From assembly GCA_017468215.1 (NCBI GenBank), contig JAFUJG010000124.1, positions 1-6,222 of the forward strand: DNA of 6,222 nucleotides. The letters are read 5' to 3'. This stretch comes from Clostridia bacterium. GTDB lineage: Bacteria > Bacillota > Clostridia > UMGS1883. The notes under the pieces were generated by a model. That model was given only the letters and a program-made list of their open reading frames with translations. It ran no database searches and was not told the DNA's origin. Position numbers and translations under genes: made by a program. Shown in pieces: positions 1-5,606 of this stretch; the first letter of the stretch is position 1; the number at the start of each line of letters is the position of its first letter.

Positions 1-138
1 GCCACCTGTTTTTATGTAACTGTAAATAAAGCATTGTTTCCCAAAAGGGCAGCCTTTTGATTCGGTGCAGCCTTTGCAATTATGACTTTTTCCAAATCCG
101 CAGTTGGTGCAATCTGCACCGCATATTGATTTATTCAT
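1..138 (-). CDS. DUF3795-type cysteine-rich protein, N-terminal part (cut by left edge)
   Basis: The first 46 codons of a gene running off the left edge, read in one open frame from an ATG at 138. The protein begins MNKSICGADCTNCGFGKSHN and continues with CKGC, GC and QC. That gives seven cysteines within about 36 residues (C6, C10, C13, C21, C24, C30, C36). The opening CGxxCxxC followed by CxGC is typical of DUF3795 proteins, small and presumably metal-binding proteins of unknown function in Clostridia and other anaerobes. Metal binding is inference from the cysteine spacing. The start is supported by GAGG about 6 nt upstream. The gene overlaps the preceding one by 8 nt, so translational coupling is likely. 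It is the third gene of a leftward operon starting at 780. The C-terminal part and the operon end are outside the window. Confidence 0.82.
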   Translation of the reverse strand, partial: MNKSICGADCTNCGFGKSHNCKGCTESKGCPFGKQCFIYSYIKTGG

Positions 139-469
139 TTTTATCCTCATGTGTTACGGAATAAACAGCATTATATTCTCTTTCGAGCTGTGGTCCTGTA
201 TATTCTCTGTTAAATTTGTCCGCTTGAATTTCACTTTCAACTGCGTACCAATCTTCATATATTTGTCCGTTGTTATTTACGAATCTATTAAGCTTATAGC
301 ACTGCACCAAAAAATATGCTCCGCAGCTTTTACACCTTATAAGCTTTCGATATCCGTCCTTACCATCATCCCAACGGTACAGAAACCAACGAATGCTTCC
401 GTCAAGATTTTTAGGCTTGGGTTCATATTTTTTTACCAGTTCAAAATCTTTATTATCACAGCTTTTCAT
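131..469 (-). CDS. Small CxxC protein of unknown function, middle gene of the TfoX-like operon
   Basis: A 112-residue soluble protein. I do not recognise a named family, although its style (aromatic-rich, with RWFLYRWDDG near residues 27-36) resembles short hypothetical proteins of Clostridia. Visible features are a possible metal-binding or redox site with C46 and C49 (RCKSCG) plus C57, then a conserved-looking stretch YEDWYAVESE near 71-80 and an acidic C-terminus. There is no signal peptide or membrane segment, so it is probably cytoplasmic. It starts at an ATG that overlaps the TGA of the TfoX-like gene (ATGA, 4 nt). Its ribosome binding site, GAGGA about 9 nt upstream, lies inside the codons for the tail of that upstream protein. 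Its own end overlaps the DUF3795 start by 8 nt. Such tight packing argues that the three proteins are co-translated. A single CxxC is too little for a full zinc ribbon unless the protein dimerises. Confidence 0.82.
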   Translation of the reverse strand: MKSCDNKDFELVKKYEPKPKNLDGSIRWFLYRWDDGKDGYRKLIRCKSCGAYFLVQCYKLNRFVNNNGQIYEDWYAVESEIQADKFNREYTGPQLEREYNAVYSVTHEDKNE

Positions 470-780
470 TTCTTTTTCCTCGGTTCCGGCAGTTCATCAT
501 ACATTGACGCAAAAAGCTTATTTAAAAAATTTCTGTCATCTACATTCTCGACAAGTAGCATTTCCTTTGCGCCATCATAAGGTAGTTCATATGTTACATC
601 CGACATAAGTGAAACGGCTGATTTTACTGGTTTCACAAGTAATCTGTCATCATATATACCGCCAATAATTTTTTCACGATAGTAGATGATATATTCGCCC
701 ATCATCGCTTTATATGTTATTTCTTTCAACTCGGATAGTTGTTCTAAAATAAAATCCAAATATGCTTTACTTGAAGCCAT
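466..780 (-). CDS. TfoX/Sxy N-terminal domain protein (stand-alone)
   Basis: A 104-residue protein matching the TfoX N-terminal domain family. The core MMGEYIIYYREKIIGGIYDD (about residues 26-45), then LLVKP and a C-terminal YDELPEPRKKK tail, are characteristic of the single-domain clostridial members. Classical Sxy/TfoX of gamma-proteobacteria is about 200 residues, has an extra C-terminal domain and co-activates competence genes with CRP. This protein has only the N-terminal domain, so a competence role should not be assumed; the function of the short forms is unknown. The start ATG at 780 is preceded by GAGAGGTG at good spacing and by a clear sigma-A promoter at 814-842. It is the first gene of a three-gene overlapping operon. 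The AG-rich codons of its tail also supply the ribosome binding site of the next gene. Confidence 0.9.
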   Translation of the reverse strand: MASSKAYLDFILEQLSELKEITYKAMMGEYIIYYREKIIGGIYDDRLLVKPVKSAVSLMSDVTYELPYDGAKEMLLVENVDDRNFLNKLFASMYDELPEPRKKK

Positions 781-813
781 ATTGCACCTCTCAAATTCAA
801 GTTTATTGATATT

Positions 814-842
814 AGTATATCACACATTTTACCTATGTTCAA
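814..842 (-). promoter_or_regulatory. Sigma-A promoter of the TfoX-like operon
   Basis: On the minus strand, TTGAAC (837-842) and TATACT (814-819) are separated by exactly 17 nt. TGA directly before the -10 box gives an extended -10 (TGnTATACT). Transcription should start near 807, leaving a leader of about 25-30 nt before the ATG at 780. The promoter begins about 33 nt beyond the T-tract of the upstream terminator, so the operon appears insulated from the lyase gene. Confidence 0.85.
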
Positions 843-874
843 GAAATCCGCCTTTGAAACGATAGCTTTTACGG

Positions 875-922
875 TAAAAAACGATACGGCAATCGTACAA
901 AATTGTATCAATTGCCGTATCG
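875..922 (-). terminator. Intrinsic terminator, repeat copy A (distal terminator of the lyase gene)
   Basis: The minus strand forms a hairpin with perfect 12-bp arms (882-893 pairs with 911-922; arm CGATACGGCAAT), followed immediately by six Ts (876-881). The 17-nt centre holds a further short inverted repeat, TACAA/TTGTA. It lies about 70 nt past the lyase stop codon and just ahead of the TfoX-like promoter, so it should stop leftward transcription leaving the lyase gene. The block 875-921 recurs at 4640-4686 with one substitution. Confidence 0.85.
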
Positions 923-951
923 AATCTGTATTTGCACTCAATGAATAATAC

Positions 952-981
952 AATGAACCCTCTATTGAAAGAGGGTTCATT
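952..981. terminator. Hairpin just after the lyase stop, proximal terminator candidate
   Basis: An inverted repeat with perfect 12-bp arms (952-963 and 970-981; arm AATGAACCCTCT) and a 6-nt loop, beginning about 14 nt past the lyase TGA. The best T-run (980-985, TTTTTA in context) is on the plus strand, while minus-strand RNA leaving the lyase gene meets only a mixed GTATTATTC tail. It may act as a weak terminator or 3'-end stabiliser for the lyase mRNA, or block antisense plus-strand transcription. The direction cannot be settled by reading. Confidence 0.65.
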
Positions 982-994
982 TTTATAAAAGCAA

Positions 995-3900
995 TCAGTA
1001 ATTTACCACGGGCTCCAATTGGTCGTTCCATATAAATACATTAAACTTATTGTAACCACTAAGAGGTTTTTCAGTCGTTATCTGCTTTTCCTCGTCTTCT
1101 TCTATACTTACATTTTTCCTGACCGCCGAAATCAATGTACCACCTTTGTCGAAAAATGCAATGTAAACCTGAACCTCACAATCATCCCCGTAATTTTTAA
1201 GTTTAACGGAAATATCTTTATCTCCCGCAATTTTTTCCGTTACCGCAACATCTATTCGTTTTACAGGAACTTCAACAATCAGTTCGGGAGCATATTCTTG
1301 TTGAGAAGATGCAAATATTTTGTTATCATCATTCGAAACAGTCAGCATTTGAACGCCCAGTGAAACCGTATCTCCTTCAAATGATTTTAAATAATCTGTA
1401 ATATCCCATTCATACCATTGGTTTGCTCCTCCGACACCCGTGGTCGCTACGGATTCTGACGCATTAGGCTGATTATTCCAAGTAAGACTATCTTCCTCCC
1501 AGCTTGATGCATCTACAGGGAAAATGTCCATTTCTTTTGCATCTGTAAGGCTGGTGGCTATTGTGTACATTCTTATCCTTGCACTTGTCAATTCCTTAAG
1601 ATTAACATCCGACACATCAAATTTAAGATATGTTCTTCTTTCGGGAGCAGAGTATTTAACATGTAAATAATCATCGTTATAATTTGTATCTGGTGTAGTT
1701 GATACAACGTAAGCATCTTCTGTGGGAGTAAGTATTTTTGTTTCTCTTTCATCTGTCCTTACAGCGTACACATAATCTCCGAATTTTGAAAACTCTACTT
1801 CTTCACCGTTAAAAACAACTGTGTCAATATCCTTTGCGTAAATTTTAATTCCGCTTGTAGGGCTTTGGGTAGAAACAAGCTTACTGCCTTCAATTACAAG
1901 TGTGTTTCCTTCATACTTCAAGCTCATATCAAAGATTCTTGTAGGGCTCTCTACCAAAGAAACTCCATCCTTCGTTAGCTTTGTTCCGTCTACCATAAGG
2001 ATTGAATCGTGATTAGTATACAAAACTTTGCCGTTGTAGGAAAACTGTCCAAAATCATGGCGTTTTGGTTCATCCTCGTGAGAAATATAGTAATAGCCCG
2101 TATCGGCAATTTTATCTTCATTTGTAAAATCAATTTTAAGTGCCGATGCAACGGATGTATCAAAGCCTGTCTCAAGTCTTGTAATAGAGGCACCTTTATT
2201 ATCTTCTCCTTCACGAACAGGGTATAAAACCGTATCAAAATTAACTTTATTTCGCTGCATTTTTACATATGCAGTATACTCAGCATCTTCAACCTTACCG
2301 TAGGTTTCGCTGTAATAACCATCGTCAATTCGGCATCTGTCCAAATCCTCGCTGTCTGCAGAAAAAATTTTTATGTTTGCACCTTCTGTAAAATTTGTTT
2401 TAGACTCTTTTGTCACAGGGTCAAGAGTGGGATTAGCATTAGGCATAAAATGCCAGGTTTGCTTAAAATCTGTAACACCATCGCCTTCTCCCACAATACT
2501 ATCCGATACAATCCAGAACCCGGGACGTACAAACAATACGCTCCTGTAATGGGGAAATTCTTCATTAGAAAGCGTACATCCCTCATAAAAATCAAGTCCG
2601 TTATTTTGTGCATAATATGTAGTTTGGGTTTCTGCACCTTTTGTCTGTGCAACACCGCCTATTTCAATTGTGTTATGTGCTACTGTGGACCATCTTAACC
2701 AATTAGCCGTTTGGTCGGTAGATGAATATGTACCGTAACCCACGTCAGCAAGTAAAACCTTACCGTAAGCCGAACATATTATAGACAAGTGGTCAGGATG
2801 TCCGTGACCGTTATTGGTAAGATTATTATTTGCAATTCTTAAAAAAGTGTCATCTTCACTCCAGCCGCTTCTCATATTTGCAAATTGACCCACAGGGTAA
2901 AAGCTTGATGTGTAAGAAGGATATTTGCCTTCTTCGCCATTTGTGGCAAAGTAAAGGAGTTCTTCGTCTCCTAAAACCTTTGCATAATCGAGCACTGTAC
3001 CTCTCATATCTGAATAGGCAGCATCACCAAATGTAGGATTATAACCGTTCACATGAGCACTGTCCACCATAAACTTTACGGGATAATACAAATAATCATT
3101 TAATTCTTCGGGGAACGAATATCCGTTATTGACAGTCAGCTTCTTAGCTCCTAAAAGCCCTGAAGGAACTGTAAATGCGTAACCCGAAGTTGATTCTCCA
3201 AAGGAAAAATCGCTCATGGTCTGCTTTTTTGCCATATAAGTGTATCGTGAAATACACATATCGTAATAGCTTTGGAAGGTTACCATTTCAGGTAAGAACA
3301 CCGTTCCCTGAAAAAGTCCGTTAGTCTGAAAAAATCCCCAGTTGGTGTTTTTTGTCCAGTTCCCGTTATAGGAAAGGTTTATCATATCCTGATAAATGAA
3401 CTTAATAATTTCAGTGTTTTTATCAGCCGTCATATTTGGGGCGGTTAAAAGTGACGGATAGGCGTTTGTAATATAGCGAAGCCTTTCCCCCGTTTCAAGA
3501 GTTCTGTTATAGCCTGCCTTGTTATTTGTTAAAAAGCTCATTATAACATCAACGGCCTTTTCGCCATATTCACTATTACCTTCCCTGTCCTTGTCGTACT
3601 CATAAGTTAAATAATTAATATAGTATAATCTGCAAAGCACATTAAGATACTCATCATCTGCACCATAAGGCTTCTTCCAGTCGGTAATGCTATCAAGTCC
3701 TTCCCAGGAATAAATATTGCCCTTAACCAAATTCCAGTTAAACATTGTTTCATTCCAGGAGGAATCACCCATTGCAAATAGGTTTAAAACCATAGTTTCC
3801 TCTTCACGAGTGCGTGCAAAAATATTTATTGTCGCTTTTTCAATTATTTTACCTTCAGGAATTTCGGTAAGGTCAAAGTTTATATACGTACGATAATTAT

Positions 3901-4552
3901 TAGAGTCATAAGGATAACCTGAGTCACGCACTAAAAGAGTAGAGCTTGTTCCATGATTATAATTCGTGCCGCCTACGATATATGTATCTTTATTTGTTTT
4001 AATTGTCACCTCTGTACCATCTGTAAACTTTATAAGTATATACGGTTTTTCCGAGGTTTCACGGCTGAAAATTTCTGTAACATTACTACCCTTATATGCA
4101 CCCATATACATAAAGGTTTGCTGTCTTTTACCGATATAGTCTGTTACATCATAGCTTATATCATTCCACTCTCCGTTAATATTCACCGTGCCGACCAGCA
4201 AATCTGTACCACCCGGTCCCATAAATGTGTTCCTTAATGCAAGCTCTGCTTTCCATGCACACTCGTCCAGCTCCGGCATAACAACATTATCTCGGTTCTT
4301 TATATATATGAAGAACGCTTCCTTTGCCAAAGTATAGTCCCCTGCTATTACGGCGCTTTCAACTTCGTACAAAACCTTTGTTCCACCCACGGCATAATCG
4401 TAGTTAAGCATTGGACTTGTTGTCCATTTTGTACCGTTCCACACTCCAAAAAACGCCTGATCGGTTAAGTTGTCCACCGCTTGTATAGTAATACAAGGAA
4501 TGCATCCAATAAGCATAATAAACGTTATTAATACTGATAAAAACTTTTTCAT
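995..4552 (-). CDS. Secreted heparinase II/III-family polysaccharide lyase with DNRLRE/CBM96-like modules
   Basis: A protein of 1185 residues, probably an extracellular lyase cleaving uronate-containing polysaccharide by beta-elimination; the substrate cannot be read from sequence. I start it at the ATG at 4552, which begins MKKFLSVLITF and has GGGGCG 6 nt upstream. A GTG 18 nt further upstream would add six polar residues and overlap that site. Layout by residue: signal peptide 1-25, with an alternative lipobox LIGC ending at C17; N-terminal linker; DNRLRE/CBM96-like beta segments about 98-279; helical toroid region about 298-515; heparinase II/III beta-sandwich about 555-930 with GHGHPDH (H583, H585, D587, H588) and STVAHNTI (H626); a complete DNRLRE/CBM96-like module 938-1098 with SSWEEDSLTW and WDITDY; and a C-terminal beta domain 1099-1185 ending FNVFIWND, a tail seen on other clostridial carbohydrate enzymes. 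The catalytic tyrosine was not identified. The gene is monocistronic with its own promoter and two downstream hairpins. The family call is firm; the exact PL family is unknown. Confidence 0.88.
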   Translation of the reverse strand: MKKFLSVLITFIMLIGCIPCITIQAVDNLTDQAFFGVWNGTKWTTSPMLNYDYAVGGTKVLYEVESAVIAGDYTLAKEAFFIYIKNRDNVVMPELDECAWKAELALRNTFMGPGGTDLLVGTVNINGEWNDISYDVTDYIGKRQQTFMYMGAYKGSNVTEIFSRETSEKPYILIKFTDGTEVTIKTNKDTYIVGGTNYNHGTSSTLLVRDSGYPYDSNNYRTYINFDLTEIPEGKIIEKATINIFARTREEETMVLNLFAMGDSSWNETMFNWNLVKGNIYSWEGLDSITDWKKPYGADDEYLNVLCRLYYINYLTYEYDKDREGNSEYGEKAVDVIMSFLTNNKAGYNRTLETGERLRYITNAYPSLLTAPNMTADKNTEIIKFIYQDMINLSYNGNWTKNTNWGFFQTNGLFQGTVFLPEMVTFQSYYDMCISRYTYMAKKQTMSDFSFGESTSGYAFTVPSGLLGAKKLTVNNGYSFPEELNDYLYYPVKFMVDSAHVNGYNPTFGDAAYSDMRGTVLDYAKVLGDEELLYFATNGEEGKYPSYTSSFYPVGQFANMRSGWSEDDTFLRIANNNLTNNGHGHPDHLSIICSAYGKVLLADVGYGTYSSTDQTANWLRWSTVAHNTIEIGGVAQTKGAETQTTYYAQNNGLDFYEGCTLSNEEFPHYRSVLFVRPGFWIVSDSIVGEGDGVTDFKQTWHFMPNANPTLDPVTKESKTNFTEGANIKIFSADSEDLDRCRIDDGYYSETYGKVEDAEYTAYVKMQRNKVNFDTVLYPVREGEDNKGASITRLETGFDTSVASALKIDFTNEDKIADTGYYYISHEDEPKRHDFGQFSYNGKVLYTNHDSILMVDGTKLTKDGVSLVESPTRIFDMSLKYEGNTLVIEGSKLVSTQSPTSGIKIYAKDIDTVVFNGEEVEFSKFGDYVYAVRTDERETKILTPTEDAYVVSTTPDTNYNDDYLHVKYSAPERRTYLKFDVSDVNLKELTSARIRMYTIATSLTDAKEMDIFPVDASSWEEDSLTWNNQPNASESVATTGVGGANQWYEWDITDYLKSFEGDTVSLGVQMLTVSNDDNKIFASSQQEYAPELIVEVPVKRIDVAVTEKIAGDKDISVKLKNYGDDCEVQVYIAFFDKGGTLISAVRKNVSIEEDEEKQITTEKPLSGYNKFNVFIWNDQLEPVVNY

Positions 4553-4583
4553 ATTTATCGCCCCGTACACACTTATTTAGTTT

Positions 4584-4612
4584 AGTTTATCACAGTTCTT
4601 ATGCAGTTTCAA
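4584..4612 (-). promoter_or_regulatory. Sigma-A promoter of the lyase gene
   Basis: On the minus strand, TTGAAA (4607-4612) and TAAACT (4584-4589) are 17 nt apart, with TGA before the -10 box (extended -10). The expected start near 4577 leaves a leader of about 25 nt to the ATG at 4552, too short for a riboswitch. A second TAAACT overlaps at 4579-4584 but would need a 22-nt spacer. The promoter starts about 28 nt beyond the terminator after tRNA-Arg, so the lyase is its own transcription unit. I see no obvious operator palindrome or cre-like site. Confidence 0.82.
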
Positions 4613-4640
4613 TCACTTTTAATCGTCTGTAATTATAAAT

Positions 4641-4686
4641 AAAAAACGATACGGCAATCGTACAAAATTGTATCAATTACCGTATC
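4641..4686 (-). terminator. Intrinsic terminator after tRNA-Arg, repeat copy B
   Basis: This is the same hairpin as at 875-922. The minus strand folds an 11-position stem (4648-4658 with 4676-4686) followed by six Ts (4641-4646). It begins 3 nt past the encoded CCA of tRNA-Arg, so it ends the tRNA transcript, and any read-through from yceD-rpmF, before the lyase promoter. The single difference from copy A (A instead of G at 4679) gives a G-U pair in minus-strand RNA but an A-C mismatch in plus-strand RNA. Confidence 0.88.
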
Positions 4687-4689
4687 TTC

Positions 4690-4766
4690 TGGCGTCGATA
4701 AGAGGATTCGAACCTCCGACCTACCGCTTAGGAGGCGGTCGCTCTATCCTGCTGAGCTATATCGAC
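4690..4766 (-). tRNA. tRNA-Arg, anticodon CCU
   Basis: A 77-nt tRNA on the minus strand that folds completely. The acceptor stem GTCGATA pairs with TATCGAC; the D arm is GCTC/GAGC with a 9-nt loop containing AGCAGGATA. The anticodon stem ACCGC/GCGGT encloses the loop CTCCTAA, giving anticodon CCT and decoding AGG as arginine. The variable loop is 5 nt, the T arm is GGAGG-TTCGAAT-CCTCT, the discriminator is G, and CCA is encoded in the DNA. It sits 71 nt downstream of rpmF. I find no convincing promoter directly before it, so it may be transcribed by read-through from yceD-rpmF as well as from an unrecognised start. Confidence 0.97.
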
Positions 4767-4795
4767 ATAATTTTTCATTTGTGCGTAAATAAGGA

Positions 4796-4824
4796 GAGCA
4801 GAATTACACATTGCAATTCTGCTC
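4796..4824 (-). terminator. Weak terminator-like hairpin between rpmF and tRNA-Arg
   Basis: An inverted repeat with perfect 10-bp arms (GAGCAGAATT at 4796-4805 and its complement at 4815-4824) and a 9-nt loop, starting about 13 nt past the rpmF stop. On the minus strand the tail is TCCTTATTTACG, with no clean T-run, so termination is probably partial. It could also mark an RNA processing point separating the rpmF mRNA from the tRNA precursor. Confidence 0.6.
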
Positions 4825-4837
4825 AGTTATGCGCAAT

Positions 4838-5017
4838 TTACGCTTCTACCTTTACGATTTCCTTACCGTCATAGTAACCGCAAGCCTTACATACCATGTG
4901 GGGCTTTGTGTACTCGCCGCAATGAGAGCACTTTACCATACCGGGAATAAGAAGCTTCCAGTTAGCTCGTCTCTGACGCTTCTTCATTTTAGAAGTTCTT
5001 CTCTTGGGAACTGCCAT
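4838..5017 (-). CDS. rpmF: 50S ribosomal protein L32
   Basis: A 59-residue protein, full length for the family. It begins [20 protein letters not shown], the conserved basic N-terminus of L32, and has a four-cysteine zinc ribbon with C30/C33 (CSHC) and C43/C46 (CKAC). It is therefore the zinc-dependent form rather than the cysteine-free paralogue that some Firmicutes induce under zinc starvation. L32 is a structural component of the large ribosomal subunit. The start lies 3 nt after the yceD stop, and its ribosome binding site (GAGGTG, 5024-5029) is inside the last codons of yceD, which implies translational coupling. The yceD-rpmF pair is widely conserved in bacteria. In many genomes plsX and fatty-acid genes follow; here a tRNA gene does. 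Confidence 0.97.
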   Translation of the reverse strand: MAVPKRRTSKMKKRQRRANWKLLIPGMVKCSHCGEYTKPHMVCKACGYYDGKEIVKVEA

Positions 5018-5020
5018 TTT

Positions 5021-5527
5021 TCACACCTCACCATTTCCTGCTAATTTTCTGAAAATAGCGAAACGAGGGTCATACCTTGTCGTATCGCAATTACATTCTG
5101 ATTTGTTTAAATCTGTACCGCACTTAGAGCACAGGCCCTTACAGTCATCGCTGCACAGATTTCGCATAGGCAAACTCGAATATACAAGTGACTCAACTGC
5201 TCCTGAAATATCAAGCACATGTCCGTTTAAGGTAAACATTTCGCTGTCAACCTCAACGTTTTCGCCTGTAATATTTTCTTCAGCTTCGCCGAATACGGTT
5301 TCTGCGATATCGCAGCCGCAACGGTCACAATAGGAGGTGTACTCACCCCGAAGCTCCAGAGCAATTTTCAGCGCACTGCCAATATTTTTAATTTCGCCTG
5401 TAATCTGAACAGGTTTTTCAAAGGTATATTCATTACCGGCAAACTCAAATGTGCCTACCTGAAATTCCTTTTCAATACTGAGCTTTGCACCGTCACTGTT
5501 GATGACGCTTGCAATATTTATCTTCAT
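5021..5527 (-). CDS. yceD: YceD/DUF177 family protein, large-subunit rRNA accumulation factor
   Basis: A cytoplasmic protein of 168 residues, within the usual 160-180 range. DUF177 proteins are linked to 23S rRNA accumulation and large-subunit assembly, and their genes are usually next to rpmF, as here. Visible signatures are a first cysteine pair, YCDRCGCD (C67, C70, C72), after a beta-rich N-terminus, and the classic C-terminal cluster LCSDDCKGLCSKCGTDLN, then CNC (C125, C129, C133, C136, C145, C147). The end, DPRFAIFRKL, is also typical. I choose the ATG at 5527 because GAGGTGA (5532-5538) lies at ideal spacing. An in-frame GTG at 5545 would place the start upstream of that site and add six non-conserved residues. 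A strong promoter lies at 5570-5598. The gene name follows E. coli usage. Confidence 0.95.
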   Translation of the reverse strand: MKINIASVINSDGAKLSIEKEFQVGTFEFAGNEYTFEKPVQITGEIKNIGSALKIALELRGEYTSYCDRCGCDIAETVFGEAEENITGENVEVDSEMFTLNGHVLDISGAVESLVYSSLPMRNLCSDDCKGLCSKCGTDLNKSECNCDTTRYDPRFAIFRKLAGNGEV

Positions 5528-5569
5528 GCAATCACCTCGTGCCACCTATGGGCATTTTCAGCATTTCAT

Positions 5570-5598
5570 ATTCTACTACAAAGGAAATAATTTGTCAA
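5570..5598 (-). promoter_or_regulatory. Strong sigma-A promoter of yceD-rpmF (and perhaps tRNA-Arg)
   Basis: On the minus strand, consensus TTGACA (5593-5598) and TAGAAT (5570-5575) are separated by 17 nt. It is the best promoter in the window, as expected for a ribosomal protein operon. The -35 box begins only 8 nt past the acyltransferase stop codon. The start site should fall near 5563, leaving about 36 nt of leader, with no recognisable regulatory RNA structure. Confidence 0.9.
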
Positions 5599-5606
5599 TA
5601 TATTTT

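Noticed and set aside
104..608. Plus-strand open frames of 158 and 71 codons opposite the TfoX-like operon.
   Set aside because: They lie antisense to recognisable genes with good ribosome binding sites. The Phe/Ser/Ile-rich translations are typical of the reverse complement of AT-rich coding DNA.
744..1031. A 95-codon minus-strand open frame spanning the lyase end, both hairpins and the TfoX promoter.
   Set aside because: It overlaps two well-supported genes, runs through two terminator hairpins and a promoter, and its composition looks like translated non-coding DNA.
1990..3036. Several 68-82 codon frames inside the lyase gene, on both strands.
   Set aside because: They are shadows of the long lyase frame, which carries conserved heparinase motifs across the same region.
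4553..4570. GTG start six codons upstream of the chosen lyase ATG.
   Set aside because: It would put polar residues before a standard MKK signal peptide and overlap the probable GGGGCG ribosome binding site.
875..4686. The repeat pair as remnants of a CRISPR array or insertion-sequence ends.
   Set aside because: There are only two copies, 3.7 kb apart, in direct orientation. There is no spacer pattern or transposase, and the structure is fully explained as terminator hairpins.
4640..4766. tRNA-Arg end plus flanking repeat as an integrase attachment site.
   Set aside because: The repeat starts outside the tRNA, and the copy at 875-922 carries no tRNA 3'-end sequence. No integrase or phage gene is present.
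5528..5563. GGTGGCAC in the yceD leader, resembling part of a T-box antiterminator.
   Set aside because: The leader is only about 36 nt, with no specifier stem or terminator, and the bases overlap the ribosome binding site region.
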